Source: Stenotrophomonas sp. ATCM1_4 (GTDB lineage Bacteria; Pseudomonadota; Gammaproteobacteria; Xanthomonadales; Xanthomonadaceae). Taken from it: a stretch of DNA of 64,000 bases. Location of the stretch: contig NZ_QPFB01000001.1 of assembly GCF_004348115.1 (NCBI RefSeq), forward strand, positions 3,736,028 through 3,800,027. Reading direction: 5' to 3'. This document shows positions 18,559-27,550 of this stretch, piece by piece. Under the pieces are notes generated by a model, which made no database searches, was not told the origin of the DNA, and saw nothing but the letters and a program-made list of their open reading frames with translations. Positions within the stretch are counted from its first letter, which is position 1; every line of letters begins with the position of its first letter. Both the position numbers and the translations under genes were made by a program.

Positions 18559-19491
18559 ATGTCCGCTTTGATCTGTGGTTCCCTTGCCTTCGACACCATC
18601 ATGGTGTTCCCGGACCAGTTCAAGAACCACATCCTGCCGGACAAGGTGCACATCCTGAACGTGTCCTTCCTGGTCCCGCGCATGCGCCGCGAGCTGGGCG
18701 GCTGCGCCGGCAACATCGCCTACAACCTGAAGCTGCTCGGCGGCGACCCGATCCCGATGGGCACCGTGGGCCAGGACTTCGGCCCGTACCGTGAGCATTT
18801 CGAGCGGCTGGGCATCAACCTGAGCCAGGTGCGGGTGCTGGAGGAGATGTTCACCCCGCAGTGCTTCATCACCACCGACCACGACAACAACCAGATCACC
18901 GCCTTCCACCCGGGCGCGATGATGCGTTCGCACGAGAACCACGTGAAGGACGTGCCGGGCGTCACCTTCGGCATCGTCGCGCCGGACGGCCGCGAGGGCA
19001 TGATCCAGAACGCGGCCGAGTTCCTGGAATGCGGCATCCCCTTCATCTTCGACCCGGGCCAGGCGCTGCCGCTGTTCAACGGGCCGGAGCTGCGCCAGTT
19101 CATCGAACAGGCCGACTACGTGGTGGTCAACGACTACGAGTCCAACCTGCTGCAGCAGCGCACCGGCTGGAGCGAGAAGGAAATCGTCGAGCGCACCCAG
19201 GCCTACATCACCACCCAGGGGCCGCGCGGGGCGATCATCCATACCCCGGAAAAGAGCTTCGACATCCCGCCGGCGCACGAGCGCCGCGTGGTCGACCCGA
19301 CCGGCTGCGGCGACGCCTTCCGCGCCGGCCTGATCTACGGCATCGAGAAGGGCTACGACTGGCTCACCATCGGCCGCATGGGCAACCTGATGGGCGCGCT
19401 GAAGGTCGAGCACCCCGGCACCCAGAACCAGCGCTTCGACTTCGCCGAGTTCAACGACCAGTTCAAGCAGCAGTTCGGCTACGCGCTCTGA
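18559..19491 (+). CDS. PfkB-family carbohydrate or nucleoside kinase
   Basis: This 310-residue protein is a ribokinase/PfkB-fold ATP-dependent kinase. The N-terminal signature is GGCAGNIAYNLKLLGGDPIPMG and the C-terminal one is DPTGCGDAFRAGLIYG, where the Asp of GCGD is the catalytic base. The overall pattern (MSALICGSLAFDTIMVF) is closest in my memory to proteins annotated as adenosine kinase or general sugar kinase in xanthomonads, but the substrate cannot be fixed from sequence alone. It is monocistronic: divergent from mreB, with a terminator directly after it. Confidence 0.9.
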   Translation: MSALICGSLAFDTIMVFPDQFKNHILPDKVHILNVSFLVPRMRRELGGCAGNIAYNLKLLGGDPIPMGTVGQDFGPYREHFERLGINLSQVRVLEEMFTPQCFITTDHDNNQITAFHPGAMMRSHENHVKDVPGVTFGIVAPDGREGMIQNAAEFLECGIPFIFDPGQALPLFNGPELRQFIEQADYVVVNDYESNLLQQRTGWSEKEIVERTQAYITTQGPRGAIIHTPEKSFDIPPAHERRVVDPTGCGDAFRAGLIYGIEKGYDWLTIGRMGNLMGALKVEHPGTQNQRFDFAEFNDQFKQQFGYAL

Positions 19492-19515
19492 ACCCGAAGC
19501 GCGGCGGCACCCGGG

Positions 19516-19539
19516 AAACGGCGCTTCGGCGCCGTTTTT
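19516..19539 (+). terminator. Terminator after the PfkB-family kinase
   Basis: A 9-bp stem AAACGGCGC/GCGCCGTTT with a TTCG tetraloop is followed by further T residues, 24 bases after the stop codon. It is a textbook intrinsic terminator. Confidence 0.92.
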
Positions 19540-19606
19540 CGTTGCCCCCGCCACCGCCCGGGCAGGCACCGGTTAGCCTTGTGGCCTGACCCGACCGCCA
19601 CCGCCA

Positions 19607-20431
19607 ATGTCCCTGGGCCTTTTCTGCGCGGTGCTGCTGGCCGCCCTGCTCCACGCCAGCTGGAACGCCATCGTCAAGCTCGGCGGCGACACGCTGCTGA
19701 CCACCCTGCTGGTCACCGGCTGGGCGGCGGTGCTCGCGGCCCTGCTGCTGCCGTGGTTGCCCGCGCCCGCGGCGTGGAGCTGGCCCTGGCTGGCGGTATC
19801 GGCGGTCCTGCAGGCCGGCTACTACGTCCTGGTCGCGCGCGCCTACCGGGTGGCGGACATGAGCCTGTCCTACCCGCTGATGCGTGGCTGCGCACCGCTG
19901 CTGGTGGCCCTGGCCGGCAGCCTGGCCTTCGACGAGCACCTGCCCGCTGCCGGCTGGGCCGGCATCGCCCTGGTCTGCGGCGGCATCGTGCTGATGGCCG
20001 GCAGCGGCAACCGCCGCAACCTGCAGCTGCCCCTGTTCATCGCGGTGGTCATCGCCACCTACACCCTGGTCGACGCCCGCGGCGCACGCCTGTCCGGCAA
20101 CGCGCTCAGCTACACGCTGTGGCTGTTCCTGCTGTCCGGGCTGCCATTGCCGCTGTGGGCACTGGCCCGGCGACGCGCCGAGCTGGGGGACTACCTGCGC
20201 CGGAACTGGGCACGCGGCCTGGTCGGCGGCATCGGTACCACCACGTCCTACGGCATCGCGCTGTGGGCGATGACGCTGGCGCCGGTGGCGATCATCGCCG
20301 CGCTGCGCGAAACCTCGATCCTGTTCGCGTTGGCGCTGTCGGCGCTGCTGCTGAAGGAGCGGATCAGCCGGCGGCGCCTGCTGGCCGCGGCGGTGATCCT
20401 GATCGGCGTGGCCTTGCTGCGGCTGGCCTGA
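19607..20431 (+). CDS. EamA/DMT-family transporter
   Basis: This 274-residue inner-membrane protein has about ten predicted helices, the length and pattern of drug/metabolite transporter superfamily members. Each half carries an EamA-like repeat: SYPLMRGCAPLLVALAGSLAFDE in the first and ALRETSILFALALSALLLKERISRR in the second. Such proteins export amino acids, polyamines or other small metabolites; the substrate is unknown here. It converges on rimI, with 12 bases between the stop codons. Confidence 0.88.
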   Translation: MSLGLFCAVLLAALLHASWNAIVKLGGDTLLTTLLVTGWAAVLAALLLPWLPAPAAWSWPWLAVSAVLQAGYYVLVARAYRVADMSLSYPLMRGCAPLLVALAGSLAFDEHLPAAGWAGIALVCGGIVLMAGSGNRRNLQLPLFIAVVIATYTLVDARGARLSGNALSYTLWLFLLSGLPLPLWALARRRAELGDYLRRNWARGLVGGIGTTTSYGIALWAMTLAPVAIIAALRETSILFALALSALLLKERISRRRLLAAAVILIGVALLRLA

Positions 20432-20443
20432 TGCCCCCGCCGC

Positions 20444-20941
20444 TCAGAGCGGCGGCATGCGGGCGATGTCCTCGTCCACCAGTTCCATCGCCATCACCAG
20501 CGCGTCCTCACGGCCATTGTCGGCGGGGTAGTAACGCGGTCGCCGGCCGATCTCGTTGAAGCCCTCGCTGTGGTACAGCGCGATGGCCGGGGCATTGGAC
20601 GGACGCACCTCCAGAAACACCCGCACCGCGCCACGCTGGCGCGCCACCCGCACCAGCTCGCGCAGCAGCCGCCGGCCATGGCCGCGCGACTGCACCAGCG
20701 GGTCCACGCAGACATTGAGCACGTGCGCTTCGTCGGCGGCGAGGCTGAGCATGCCGTAGCCGACCAGGCCATCGTCCACCTCGAGGATCCGCCCGGGATA
20801 ACCGGCGCGCAGGCAGTCCTGGAAGATGCCACGCGTCCACGGGAAGGGGTAAGCACGCAGCTCGACCTCCATCACCGCGTCCAGGTCGTCTTCCTGCATC
20901 GGCCGCAGTACCGGGCCGGCCGGTCGGGCCTGCGCGTTCAT
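20444..20941 (-). CDS. rimI: Ribosomal-protein S18-alanine N-acetyltransferase
   Basis: RimI acetylates the N-terminal alanine of ribosomal protein S18. The 165-residue product is a GNAT protein with the acetyl-CoA loop QSRGHGRRLL and the typical MEVELRAYPFPWTRGIFQDCL N-terminus and LEVRPSNAPAIALYHSEGF C-terminal motif. The ATG at 20941 overlaps the upstream stop as ATGA. It sits downstream of the putative holD gene, the same order as holD-rimI in E. coli. Confidence 0.94.
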   Translation of the reverse strand: MNAQARPAGPVLRPMQEDDLDAVMEVELRAYPFPWTRGIFQDCLRAGYPGRILEVDDGLVGYGMLSLAADEAHVLNVCVDPLVQSRGHGRRLLRELVRVARQRGAVRVFLEVRPSNAPAIALYHSEGFNEIGRRPRYYPADNGREDALVMAMELVDEDIARMPPL

Positions 20942-21414
20942 TGCCGCTGCTTCCGCCGCAGGCTGCGCAGTTGCGGCCACAGCGCGCGCTTGGCGGCCGG
21001 GTTGGCACGCAGCTCGTCCAGCGGCCAACTGTCCATCAATTCCCGCGTCTGCGGGTCATTCGGGTTGCAGCCGGACGCGCGCAGCAGGGCGATCTGCAGG
21101 CGGTCGGGCATGCGCAGGCCACCGCCGCGGCGGGGCAGGGTCGCCGCCGATGCCGGCGGGACGGGCCTGTCCGGCGTGGTCGCCGGGGCCTCTGGCGCAC
21201 GGGCGGCCTGCTCACGGCGGGCGGGCGGGGCGGCCGGGCGCGGCGGCGTCGGGGTACGCGCCGGCGCGATCTCCAGGGCGACCGGCGGCGCGGCGGCCTC
21301 CATGGCAGGCGGTGCGTCCAGCGCACTGCCTTCCAGGTAGACCGTGTAGCCCATCGCCTGCAGCAGCGCCTGCTGCTGCGCGGACCACAACGGCGCGGGC
21401 GCGAGCCCGGTCAT
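20938..21414 (-). CDS. Probable DNA polymerase III psi subunit (HolD-like)
   Basis: This 158-residue protein is not obvious by its first three quarters, which are Pro/Ala-rich low complexity (about 45-100). Its ends are informative. The N-terminus WSAQQQALLQAMGYTVY resembles the start of HolD, where psi binds chi through a QxLxxLGI-like segment. The C-terminus ELRANPAAKRALWPQL (134-149) closely matches the HolD motif LRANPxAxxALWxQ. It directly precedes rimI with ATGA overlap, as holD precedes rimI in enterobacteria. Psi links the clamp loader to chi and single-strand binding protein. It also overlaps pssA by four bases. The assignment is inference from motif and synteny. Confidence 0.65.
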   Translation of the reverse strand: MTGLAPAPLWSAQQQALLQAMGYTVYLEGSALDAPPAMEAAAPPVALEIAPARTPTPPRPAAPPARREQAARAPEAPATTPDRPVPPASAATLPRRGGGLRMPDRLQIALLRASGCNPNDPQTRELMDSWPLDELRANPAAKRALWPQLRSLRRKQRQ

Positions 21415-22190
21415 TCCACCTTGCCGGCCGGCGCGCGCCGGCGCAGCAGCAGCCACATCACCGGCCCGGAGATGGCATACAGGATGCCCACCACGAACAG
21501 GGTGCGCGGCAGGTCCACGACCATGATGGCGATGATGATCGGCACCAGCGCCAGCACCACGAACGGCACGCGCTCCGAGCGCGGCCCCTTCTCGTTGCCG
21601 CCCTTGAAGCTCCAGAAGCGGATCCGGCTGACCATCAGCAGGCCCGAGACGATCGTCACCGCCAGCGCCACGTAGCGCAGCTGCTCGCCGCTCCAGCCCA
21701 GGTTGCCGTCGGCAAAGGCCCAGACGAAGGACATCATCAGGCCCGCCGCGGCCGGGCTGGCCAGGCCGACGAACCAGCGCTTGTCGACCGTGCCGACCTG
21801 GGTGTTGAAGCGCGCCAGCCGCAGCGCGGCGCAGGCGGCGTACAGGAACGCGGCCGACCAACCGACGCGGCCGAGGATCTCGCCGTCGAACTTCAGCGAG
21901 GACAGCGCCCAGTGGTACATGACCAGCGCCGGCGCCATGCCGAAGCTGACCAGGTCGGCCAGCGAGTCGTACTGCACGCCGAACTCACTGCTGGTGCCGG
22001 TCAGGCGCGCCACGCGGCCGTCCAGGCCGTCCATGACCGCCGCCACGAACACGGCGATGCTGGCGTTGACGAAGTCCCCGTTGGCGGCGGCGATGATCGC
22101 GTAGAACCCGGCGAACAGGCCGGCGGTGGTGAACAGGTTCGGCAGCAGGTAGATGCTGCGCGAACGCGGTGGGGGTCTCAATTCGTCCAT
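21411..22190 (-). CDS. pssA: CDP-diacylglycerol-serine O-phosphatidyltransferase
   Basis: PssA makes phosphatidylserine from CDP-diacylglycerol and serine, the step toward phosphatidylethanolamine. The 259-residue product is an integral membrane protein of the CDP-alcohol phosphatidyltransferase family. The active-site motif is DGLDGRVARLTGTSSEFGVQYDSLAD, matching DGxxARxxxxxSxFGxxxDSLxD of the membrane-type (Bacillus-like) PssA rather than the ribosome-associated E. coli type. It starts the pssA-holD-rimI unit, with ATGA overlap to the next gene. CDP-alcohol relatives with other head groups cannot be fully excluded. Confidence 0.88.
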   Translation of the reverse strand: MDELRPPPRSRSIYLLPNLFTTAGLFAGFYAIIAAANGDFVNASIAVFVAAVMDGLDGRVARLTGTSSEFGVQYDSLADLVSFGMAPALVMYHWALSSLKFDGEILGRVGWSAAFLYAACAALRLARFNTQVGTVDKRWFVGLASPAAAGLMMSFVWAFADGNLGWSGEQLRYVALAVTIVSGLLMVSRIRFWSFKGGNEKGPRSERVPFVVLALVPIIIAIMVVDLPRTLFVVGILYAISGPVMWLLLRRRAPAGKVE

Positions 22191-22273
22191 GCCGCCCAGT
22201 TTAATCGACTTGCCAGCCGCGTCACCGGGTGCTGCAATCGGCGCCTTGCCCGTCCGCCCTGCCCGGAGTCGCC

Positions 22274-22672
22274 ATGCCCGTCCTGCCCCGCCTCTGCTGC
22301 CTGCTCCTGCTCGCCAGTTCCGCCGCCAGCGCCGGGCAGCTCTACAAGTGGAAGGACGCCAATGGCGTCACCCAGTATTCGGAGCGGCCGCCGGTCGGGC
22401 AGAAGTACGAGACCCGGCAGATCACCCAGAGCGGTGCGCCCAGCGTCCAGGCCGAACCTGCGGCGGCGGCTGCACCGGCGACGGTCGACAACCTGCAGTG
22501 CGCCTCGGCCCGCCACAACCTGGAGCTGCTGTCCAAGCCCAACCCGGTGATGCGCGATACCGACGGCGACGGCAAGCCCGACCAGACCCTGGACGACGGC
22601 CAGCGCCAGGCCCAGAAGCGCCTGGCCGAGTCGATGGTGGCCACCTACTGCAAGCCCGCCGCGAGCCCCTGA
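22274..22672 (+). CDS. Secreted DUF4124 domain protein
   Basis: A small 132-residue protein with a signal peptide (LLLLASSAASA-GQ) followed by a DUF4124 domain, recognised by LYKWKDANGVTQYSERPP. This domain is common in periplasmic proteins of gammaproteobacteria and has no assigned function. The C-terminal half contains an acidic DTDGDGKPDQTLDD stretch that could bind calcium. The ATG at 22274 is chosen because it begins the signal peptide. It lies about 95 bases before proS on the same strand. Confidence 0.85.
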   Translation: MPVLPRLCCLLLLASSAASAGQLYKWKDANGVTQYSERPPVGQKYETRQITQSGAPSVQAEPAAAAAPATVDNLQCASARHNLELLSKPNPVMRDTDGDGKPDQTLDDGQRQAQKRLAESMVATYCKPAASP

Positions 22673-22767
22673 GCAGGCAGGTCGGGCACGGCCTGGCGGC
22701 GCAGCCGCCCCAGCGGGCCGCGAGGCTGGCAAAATAGGCGATTCCGCCGTTTTGCGAAGCCCCTCCC

Positions 22768-24462
22768 ATGCGCCTTTCCCGCTTCCACCTGCACACCACC
22801 AAGGAAACTCCCGCCGACGCCGAGCTGGTCAGCCACAAACTGATGCTGCGCGCGGGCATGATCCGCAAGCTGGCCTCCGGCCTGTACACCTGGTCGCCGC
22901 TGGGCCTGCGCGTGCTGCGCAAGGTGGAAGCCATCGTCCGCGAGGAGATGAACCGCGCCGGGGCGGTGGAACTGCAGTTGCCGACCATCCAGCCGAAGGA
23001 GCTGTGGGAGGAGACCGGGCGCTGGCAGAAGTTCGGCGGCCAGTTGCTCAAGATCAAGGACCGCAAGGAGCAGGAGTACTGCTACAGCCCCACCGCCGAG
23101 GAAGCCATCACCGACTTCGCGCGCCAGGAGCTGTCCAGCTACAAGCAGCTGCCGGTCAACTTCTACCAGGTGCAGACCAAGTTCCGTGACGAGATCCGTC
23201 CCCGCTTCGGCGTGATGCGCGCGCGCGAGTTCCTGATGAAGGATGCCTATTCCTTCCATCTGGACGACGCCAGCCTGGTCGCCGAATACGAGAACATGAA
23301 GGCTGCCTACACCCGCATCTTCACCCGCCTGGGCCTGGAGTTCCGTTCGGTGCAGGCCGACTCCGGCGCGATCGGCGGTGATGCCTCGCAGGAATTCCAC
23401 GTGATCGCCGATTCGGGCGAGGACGCGCTGGTGTTCTCCACCGGCTCGGATTACGCGGCCAACGTCGAGGCCGCCATCGCCGCCGACCCGGCCGCGCGTG
23501 CCGCCGCCGCCGAGGAACTGCGCAAGGTCGAAACCCCGACCCAGAAGACCTGCGAGGACGTCGCCGCGCTGATGGGCATCGCCCTGCTGCGCACGGTCAA
23601 GTCGGTGGCGGTGATGACCACCGAGGATGAATTCGTGCTGGCCCTGGTCCGCGGCGACCACGAGGTCAACGAGATCAAGCTGGCCAAGGTGACCGGCCTG
23701 CGCGATTACCGCATGGCCAGCGAAGCGGAGATTGCCGACCACCTGGGCAGCGAGCCGGGTTTCCTGGGCCCGCTGAATCCGCGCAAGGCCATCCGCGTGG
23801 TCGCCGACCGCGAGGTCGCGGCGATGGCGGATTTCGTCGTCGGTGCCAATGAAAAGGGATTCCATATTGCCGGCGTCAACTGGGGCCGCGACCTGGCCGA
23901 GCCGGAAGTGGCCGATATCCGCAACGTGAAGGCCGGCGACCGCGCCCGCGATGGCGGCGAACTGAAAATCGCGCGCGGCATCGAAGTGGGCCATGTCTTC
24001 CAGCTGGGCCGCCAGTATGCGCAGGCACTGAAGGCCACCGTGCTGGACGAGAACGGCAAGGCCGCGGTGATGTCGATGGGCTGTTATGGCATTGGCGTAT
24101 CGCGCATCGTCGCCGCCGCCATCGAACAGAACCACGACGACGCCGGCATTATCTGGCCGGTGGCGATGGCACCGTGGCAGGCGGTGGTGTGCATGATCAA
24201 CCCGAAGCAGGATGCCGCCATCACCGCGGCCGCCGAATCGCTGCTGGCCGAACTGCAGGCCGCCGGCGTTGACGCGGTGCTGGATGACCGCGGCCTGCGC
24301 CCGGGCGCGATGTTCGCCGACATGGAGCTGATCGGCGTCCCGCACCGCATCGTGGTTTCCGAGCGTGGCCTGGCCGCGGGCACCTTCGAGTATCGGGCCC
24401 GCACCGCCAGCGAGGCGGAGAATCTGGACAAGGCGGCGGTCCTGCAGAAAATCGCAGGCTGA
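22768..24462 (+). CDS. proS: Prolyl-tRNA synthetase (bacterial type)
   Basis: ProS charges tRNA-Pro. The 564-residue product is the bacterial-type enzyme with class II motifs: motif 1 region [19 protein letters not shown], motif 2 [25 protein letters not shown] and motif 3 [13 protein letters not shown]. It contains the inserted YbaK-like editing domain (about 225-385, including [13 protein letters not shown]) and the C-terminal anticodon-binding domain. The length matches the family. A strong terminator follows. Confidence 0.97.
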   Translation: MRLSRFHLHTTKETPADAELVSHKLMLRAGMIRKLASGLYTWSPLGLRVLRKVEAIVREEMNRAGAVELQLPTIQPKELWEETGRWQKFGGQLLKIKDRKEQEYCYSPTAEEAITDFARQELSSYKQLPVNFYQVQTKFRDEIRPRFGVMRAREFLMKDAYSFHLDDASLVAEYENMKAAYTRIFTRLGLEFRSVQADSGAIGGDASQEFHVIADSGEDALVFSTGSDYAANVEAAIAADPAARAAAAEELRKVETPTQKTCEDVAALMGIALLRTVKSVAVMTTEDEFVLALVRGDHEVNEIKLAKVTGLRDYRMASEAEIADHLGSEPGFLGPLNPRKAIRVVADREVAAMADFVVGANEKGFHIAGVNWGRDLAEPEVADIRNVKAGDRARDGGELKIARGIEVGHVFQLGRQYAQALKATVLDENGKAAVMSMGCYGIGVSRIVAAAIEQNHDDAGIIWPVAMAPWQAVVCMINPKQDAAITAAAESLLAELQAAGVDAVLDDRGLRPGAMFADMELIGVPHRIVVSERGLAAGTFEYRARTASEAENLDKAAVLQKIAG

Positions 24463-24466
24463 GCAG

Positions 24467-24497
24467 AAAAAGGCCGGGATATATTCCCGGCCTTTTT
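24467..24497 (+). terminator. Terminator after proS
   Basis: AAAAAGGCCGGGA and TCCCGGCCTTTTT form a perfect 13-bp stem with a five-base loop, ending in a T-run, five bases after the proS stop. Confidence 0.95.
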
Positions 24498-24530
24498 CAT
24501 TCCTGCATCACACAACGCACGTTATGTAGT

Positions 24531-24560
24531 TTGTCATCCGTACATATGGCCCGGTATGCT
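24531..24560 (+). promoter_or_regulatory. Predicted promoter of the H-NS-like gene
   Basis: TTGTCA (24531-24536) and TATGCT (24555-24560) lie 18 bases apart, 58 bases before the ATG. The surrounding 80 bases are more AT-rich than the coding DNA. The leader contains GGAGT-like sequence near 24603 as the ribosome site. Confidence 0.6.
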
Positions 24561-24618
24561 GTTTGCCGCTGCCACGGAGTGGCTGTCCCGAATCCATTTC
24601 CCTGGAGTAACCCATTAG

Positions 24619-24993
24619 ATGAGTATTGATCTGTCCGGCCTGTCGGCCAAGGAACTTGCCACCCTGATCCGCGACGCGCAGAAGCGCAAGACCGTCGTGG
24701 CCAAGCGTCTGCCGATCACCAAGGTCCGTGCGCAGCTGACCGCTGCCGCCAAGAAGGCCGGTTACACCATCGAGGAACTGTTCGGCGGCGCCGCGCCGAA
24801 GGCCGGCCGTCCGGCCAAGGCCGCCAAGACCAGCGCCCCGAAGGCGGGCCGCAAGCTGGCCAAGGTTGCCCCGAAGTACCGCAATCCGGCCAATGCCGAG
24901 GAAACCTGGACCGGCCGTGGCAAGCAGCCGCGCTGGCTGGCCGAGCTGACCGGCAAGGGCCGCAAGGTCGAGGATTTCCTGATCCAGAAGTAA
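24619..24993 (+). CDS. H-NS family nucleoid-associated protein
   Basis: This 124-residue basic protein has the H-NS C-terminal DNA-binding signature TWTGRGKQPRWL, preceded by YRNPANAEE and followed by ELTGKGRKVEDFLI. H-NS proteins bind AT-rich DNA in the minor groove and silence horizontally acquired genes. The N-terminal oligomerisation part (LSAKELATLIRDAQKRK) is short. A central Lys/Ala/Pro-rich linker (GAAPKAGRPAKAAKTSAPKAG) resembles histone-H1-like tails. This form is typical of xanthomonads. The gene is a single unit with its own promoter and terminator. It is a plausible silencer of the AT-rich O-antigen genes in this window. Confidence 0.92.
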   Translation: MSIDLSGLSAKELATLIRDAQKRKTVVAKRLPITKVRAQLTAAAKKAGYTIEELFGGAAPKAGRPAKAAKTSAPKAGRKLAKVAPKYRNPANAEETWTGRGKQPRWLAELTGKGRKVEDFLIQK

Positions 24994-25009
24994 TCGGATA
25001 ATCGAAATC

Positions 25010-25037
25010 AAAAACGCCGGTGCAAGCCGGCGTTTTT
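25010..25037 (+). terminator. Terminator after the H-NS-like gene
   Basis: AAAAACGCCGG (25010-25020) pairs with CCGGCGTTTTT (25027-25037) around a six-base loop, with more T residues after. It begins 16 bases after the stop. It may also serve the convergent ThrE-like gene. Confidence 0.93.
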
Positions 25038-25086
25038 ATTTGGCCCCGTCCTGCCCGTGCATTACCGGATATACATGAATCTGAAA

Positions 25087-26358
25087 TTACAGATTCTGGT
25101 TCTTGCGCGCCGGGATCAGCAGGTTGCCAAACAGCAGCCCGGCCACCAGCGCCATCACCACATTCACCACGGTCAGCAACGCGGATTCACCGGCATTTAC
25201 ATTCTGCTGCTGGATCAGGCTGAGCACCCCACGCAGGCTGATGCTGCCAGGCACCAGCATGATGATGCCGGGCAGGCGCACGATCGCGCCGGGGCGCTTG
25301 GCCAGCCGGCCAAACAGGTTGCCGGCGGCGGTCAGCAACATGGCCGCCAGGAAGATACCGGCCGGCCCGCCCCATAGCAGCCCGCCATAACGCGAGATCG
25401 CATAACCGGCCACCGAGGCGGCGATCACCCACGGATAATCGCGGACACTGGCGCGGAACAGCATGGCGAAGGCGAACGCCGCCACCAGCACCGAGCCCCA
25501 CTCCACCCAGTTGGACTGCGGGCGCGAGGCCCGCACCACCGGCTCCAGCCCGATGTAATGAGCGATGGTGACCGCAATCATCGCGCCCACGGTGAGTTTC
25601 ATGATGGTGGTCAGGGCACCGGCGAACCGCGCCGTGCCCGATACCCAGTGCTGGCTGGCCAGCTCGTTGACCGCGTTGGTCAATGCCATGCCGGGCAGCA
25701 GCACCACCAGCGAGGCGATGATGGTGGAGTTGAGGTTGAGCGGGCCGATGAAGCTGGCCACCAGGACCGCCACGAAGCCGGCCAGCAGCGCCGCCAAGGC
25801 TTCGCTGGCCTCGCGCGTGGCCACCCGCCGGTCGGTGTAGAACAGCAGCAGGCCGATCAGCAGGCCGGTCACGCCGGCGGTGGCGATATCCAGCCATGGC
25901 AGCCGCCACAGGCCCGCCACGCCGGCCGAGCCCAGGGTGAAGGAGGTCAGCATCGCGATCCGGTCGCTCAGGCCCGGGTCACTGTCCAGCTGGCGCAGCG
26001 CGGTATGGCCCTGGGCGATGCTCATGCGCCCCCCGGCCACCGCGTCGGCGATCTCGTCGGCGATGGCCAGCTTGTGCAGGTCGGTGCTGCCCGGCCCCAT
26101 CCGGATCACGCGGGTGATGTCGCTGGAGCCGATCGCGCGGGTCGGGTCGCTGAAGCTCAGGATCAGGCCGGTCGGGTTCGACCACGGCTCGCAGTCCAGG
26201 TCCAGCTGCTGGGACAACGCGACCACCGAAGCCTCCAGCCGTTGCGCGGTGGTGCCGTAACTGTGCAGCCGCCCGGCCATCTCCGAGACGAAGGCCACGC
26301 GCTGTGCATAGGTGGCCCGAGGGGGCGCGGGAGCAAGGGTTTCGGCAGACATGGCCAT
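25087..26358 (-). CDS. ThrE-type threonine/serine exporter family protein
   Basis: This 423-residue protein has the two-part ThrE architecture: a soluble N-terminal domain (about 15-135, with SEMAGRLHSYGTTAQRLE) and about ten membrane helices in two blocks (DUF1212-like then DUF3815-like). Family members export threonine and serine. The membrane part contains VLLPGMALTNAVNELASQHWVSGTARF and the late GIIMLVPGSISLRGVLSLIQQ, a typical repeat pair. The ATG at 26358 has AGGCG six bases upstream; one at 26352 is an alternative. Substrate is inferred from the family. Confidence 0.88.
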   Translation of the reverse strand: MAMSAETLAPAPPRATYAQRVAFVSEMAGRLHSYGTTAQRLEASVVALSQQLDLDCEPWSNPTGLILSFSDPTRAIGSSDITRVIRMGPGSTDLHKLAIADEIADAVAGGRMSIAQGHTALRQLDSDPGLSDRIAMLTSFTLGSAGVAGLWRLPWLDIATAGVTGLLIGLLLFYTDRRVATREASEALAALLAGFVAVLVASFIGPLNLNSTIIASLVVLLPGMALTNAVNELASQHWVSGTARFAGALTTIMKLTVGAMIAVTIAHYIGLEPVVRASRPQSNWVEWGSVLVAAFAFAMLFRASVRDYPWVIAASVAGYAISRYGGLLWGGPAGIFLAAMLLTAAGNLFGRLAKRPGAIVRLPGIIMLVPGSISLRGVLSLIQQQNVNAGESALLTVVNVVMALVAGLLFGNLLIPARKNQNL

Positions 26359-26435
26359 TAGTATCGCCTGAAGCCGATGCAATACTCATCCGGGTTGTAC
26401 GGACGTCGGGTTATCCTCGGCAGCGGATGCCACCA

Positions 26436-27548
26436 ATGACAGACATTTCCCCACCCCAGTGCACGCAAGACCCTGATGCCGAAGGCCGGTTGCGGCTTTC
26501 CGGCAGCTGGACGCTGTCCACCGCGCTGCGCTCGATGGAGGCGCTCAAGGCCAGCCCGTCGCCGGTGACCACCATCGATGCGCGCGGCATCGACCAGCTG
26601 GATTCGGCCGGCGTACTGCTGTTGCTGCGCTTTGCCAGCAAGGCTGGCCTGCAGGAACATGCCCTGCAGTTCCGCGACGAGCATCAGGCACTGGTCTGCA
26701 CCATCGACGAGGTCGCCGACGAGCGCCCCAAGCCACAGCGCGACTACGGCGTGGCGGCGGCACTGGAACGCCTGGGCCGCTCGGTCCACGCCATCGGCCG
26801 CAACATCGTGGTGCTGGTCAGCTTCCTGGGCGAGAACCTGTCCAAGCTGGCGCGCCTGGTGCGCCAGCCGCGCCGCTTCCGGATGACCGCCGCGGTCAAC
26901 CAGATGGAAGAGGTCGGGTTGGACGCGGTACCGCTGGTGGCCCTGCTGTCCTACCTGGTCGGCGCGGTGATCGCTTTCCTCGGTTCGACCATCCTGCGCG
27001 ACTTCGGCGCGGAGATCTTCGTGGTCGAACTGGTCAACATCGCCTTCCTGCGCGAGTTCGCGGTGCTGCTGACCGCCATCGTGCTGGCCGGCCGCACCGC
27101 CAGCGCCTTCACCGCGCAGATCGGGGCGATGAAGGCGCGCGAGGAGATCGATGCCATCCAGACCTTGGGCCTGGACCCGGTCGACCTGCTGGTGCTGCCA
27201 CGCGTGGTCGCCCTGCTGCTGATGCTGCCGTTGCTGACCTTCATCGCGATGATCGCCGGCCTGGCCGGCGGCATCACCGTCGGCGCCTTCGACCTCGGCA
27301 TCCCGCCGCAGATGTACCTGGCGCGCATGCACGAGACGATGGAACTGCGGCACTTCCTGGTCGGCATGTCCAAGGCCCCGGTGTTCGCGCTGATCATCGC
27401 GCTGATCGGCTGCCTGGAAGGGCTCAAGGTCGAAGGCACGGCACAATCGGTGGGCGAACGCACCACCTCCAGCGTGGTGCAGACCATCTCGCTGGTCATC
27501 ATCCTCGACGCGCTGGCCGCGTTGTGGTTCATGCACATGGGCTGGTGA
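26436..27548 (+). CDS. MlaE-like lipid ABC transporter permease with fused STAS domain
   Basis: This 370-residue protein fuses two functions. Residues about 10-95 form a STAS/MlaB-like domain (TIDARGIDQLDSAGVLLLLRFASKAG), and about 110-370 form an MlaE/YrbE permease (LVGAVIAFLGSTILRDFGAEIFVVELVNIAFLREFAVLLTAI onward). In E. coli MlaB is a separate protein that regulates MlaF. The operon continues with the ATPase, MCE protein and an auxiliary lipoprotein, so it moves phospholipids between membranes. The start at 26436 is chosen with GGA nine bases upstream; 26427 is possible. It is two bases from the next gene. Confidence 0.9.
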   Translation: MTDISPPQCTQDPDAEGRLRLSGSWTLSTALRSMEALKASPSPVTTIDARGIDQLDSAGVLLLLRFASKAGLQEHALQFRDEHQALVCTIDEVADERPKPQRDYGVAAALERLGRSVHAIGRNIVVLVSFLGENLSKLARLVRQPRRFRMTAAVNQMEEVGLDAVPLVALLSYLVGAVIAFLGSTILRDFGAEIFVVELVNIAFLREFAVLLTAIVLAGRTASAFTAQIGAMKAREEIDAIQTLGLDPVDLLVLPRVVALLLMLPLLTFIAMIAGLAGGITVGAFDLGIPPQMYLARMHETMELRHFLVGMSKAPVFALIIALIGCLEGLKVEGTAQSVGERTTSSVVQTISLVIILDALAALWFMHMGW

Positions 27549-27550
27549 CG

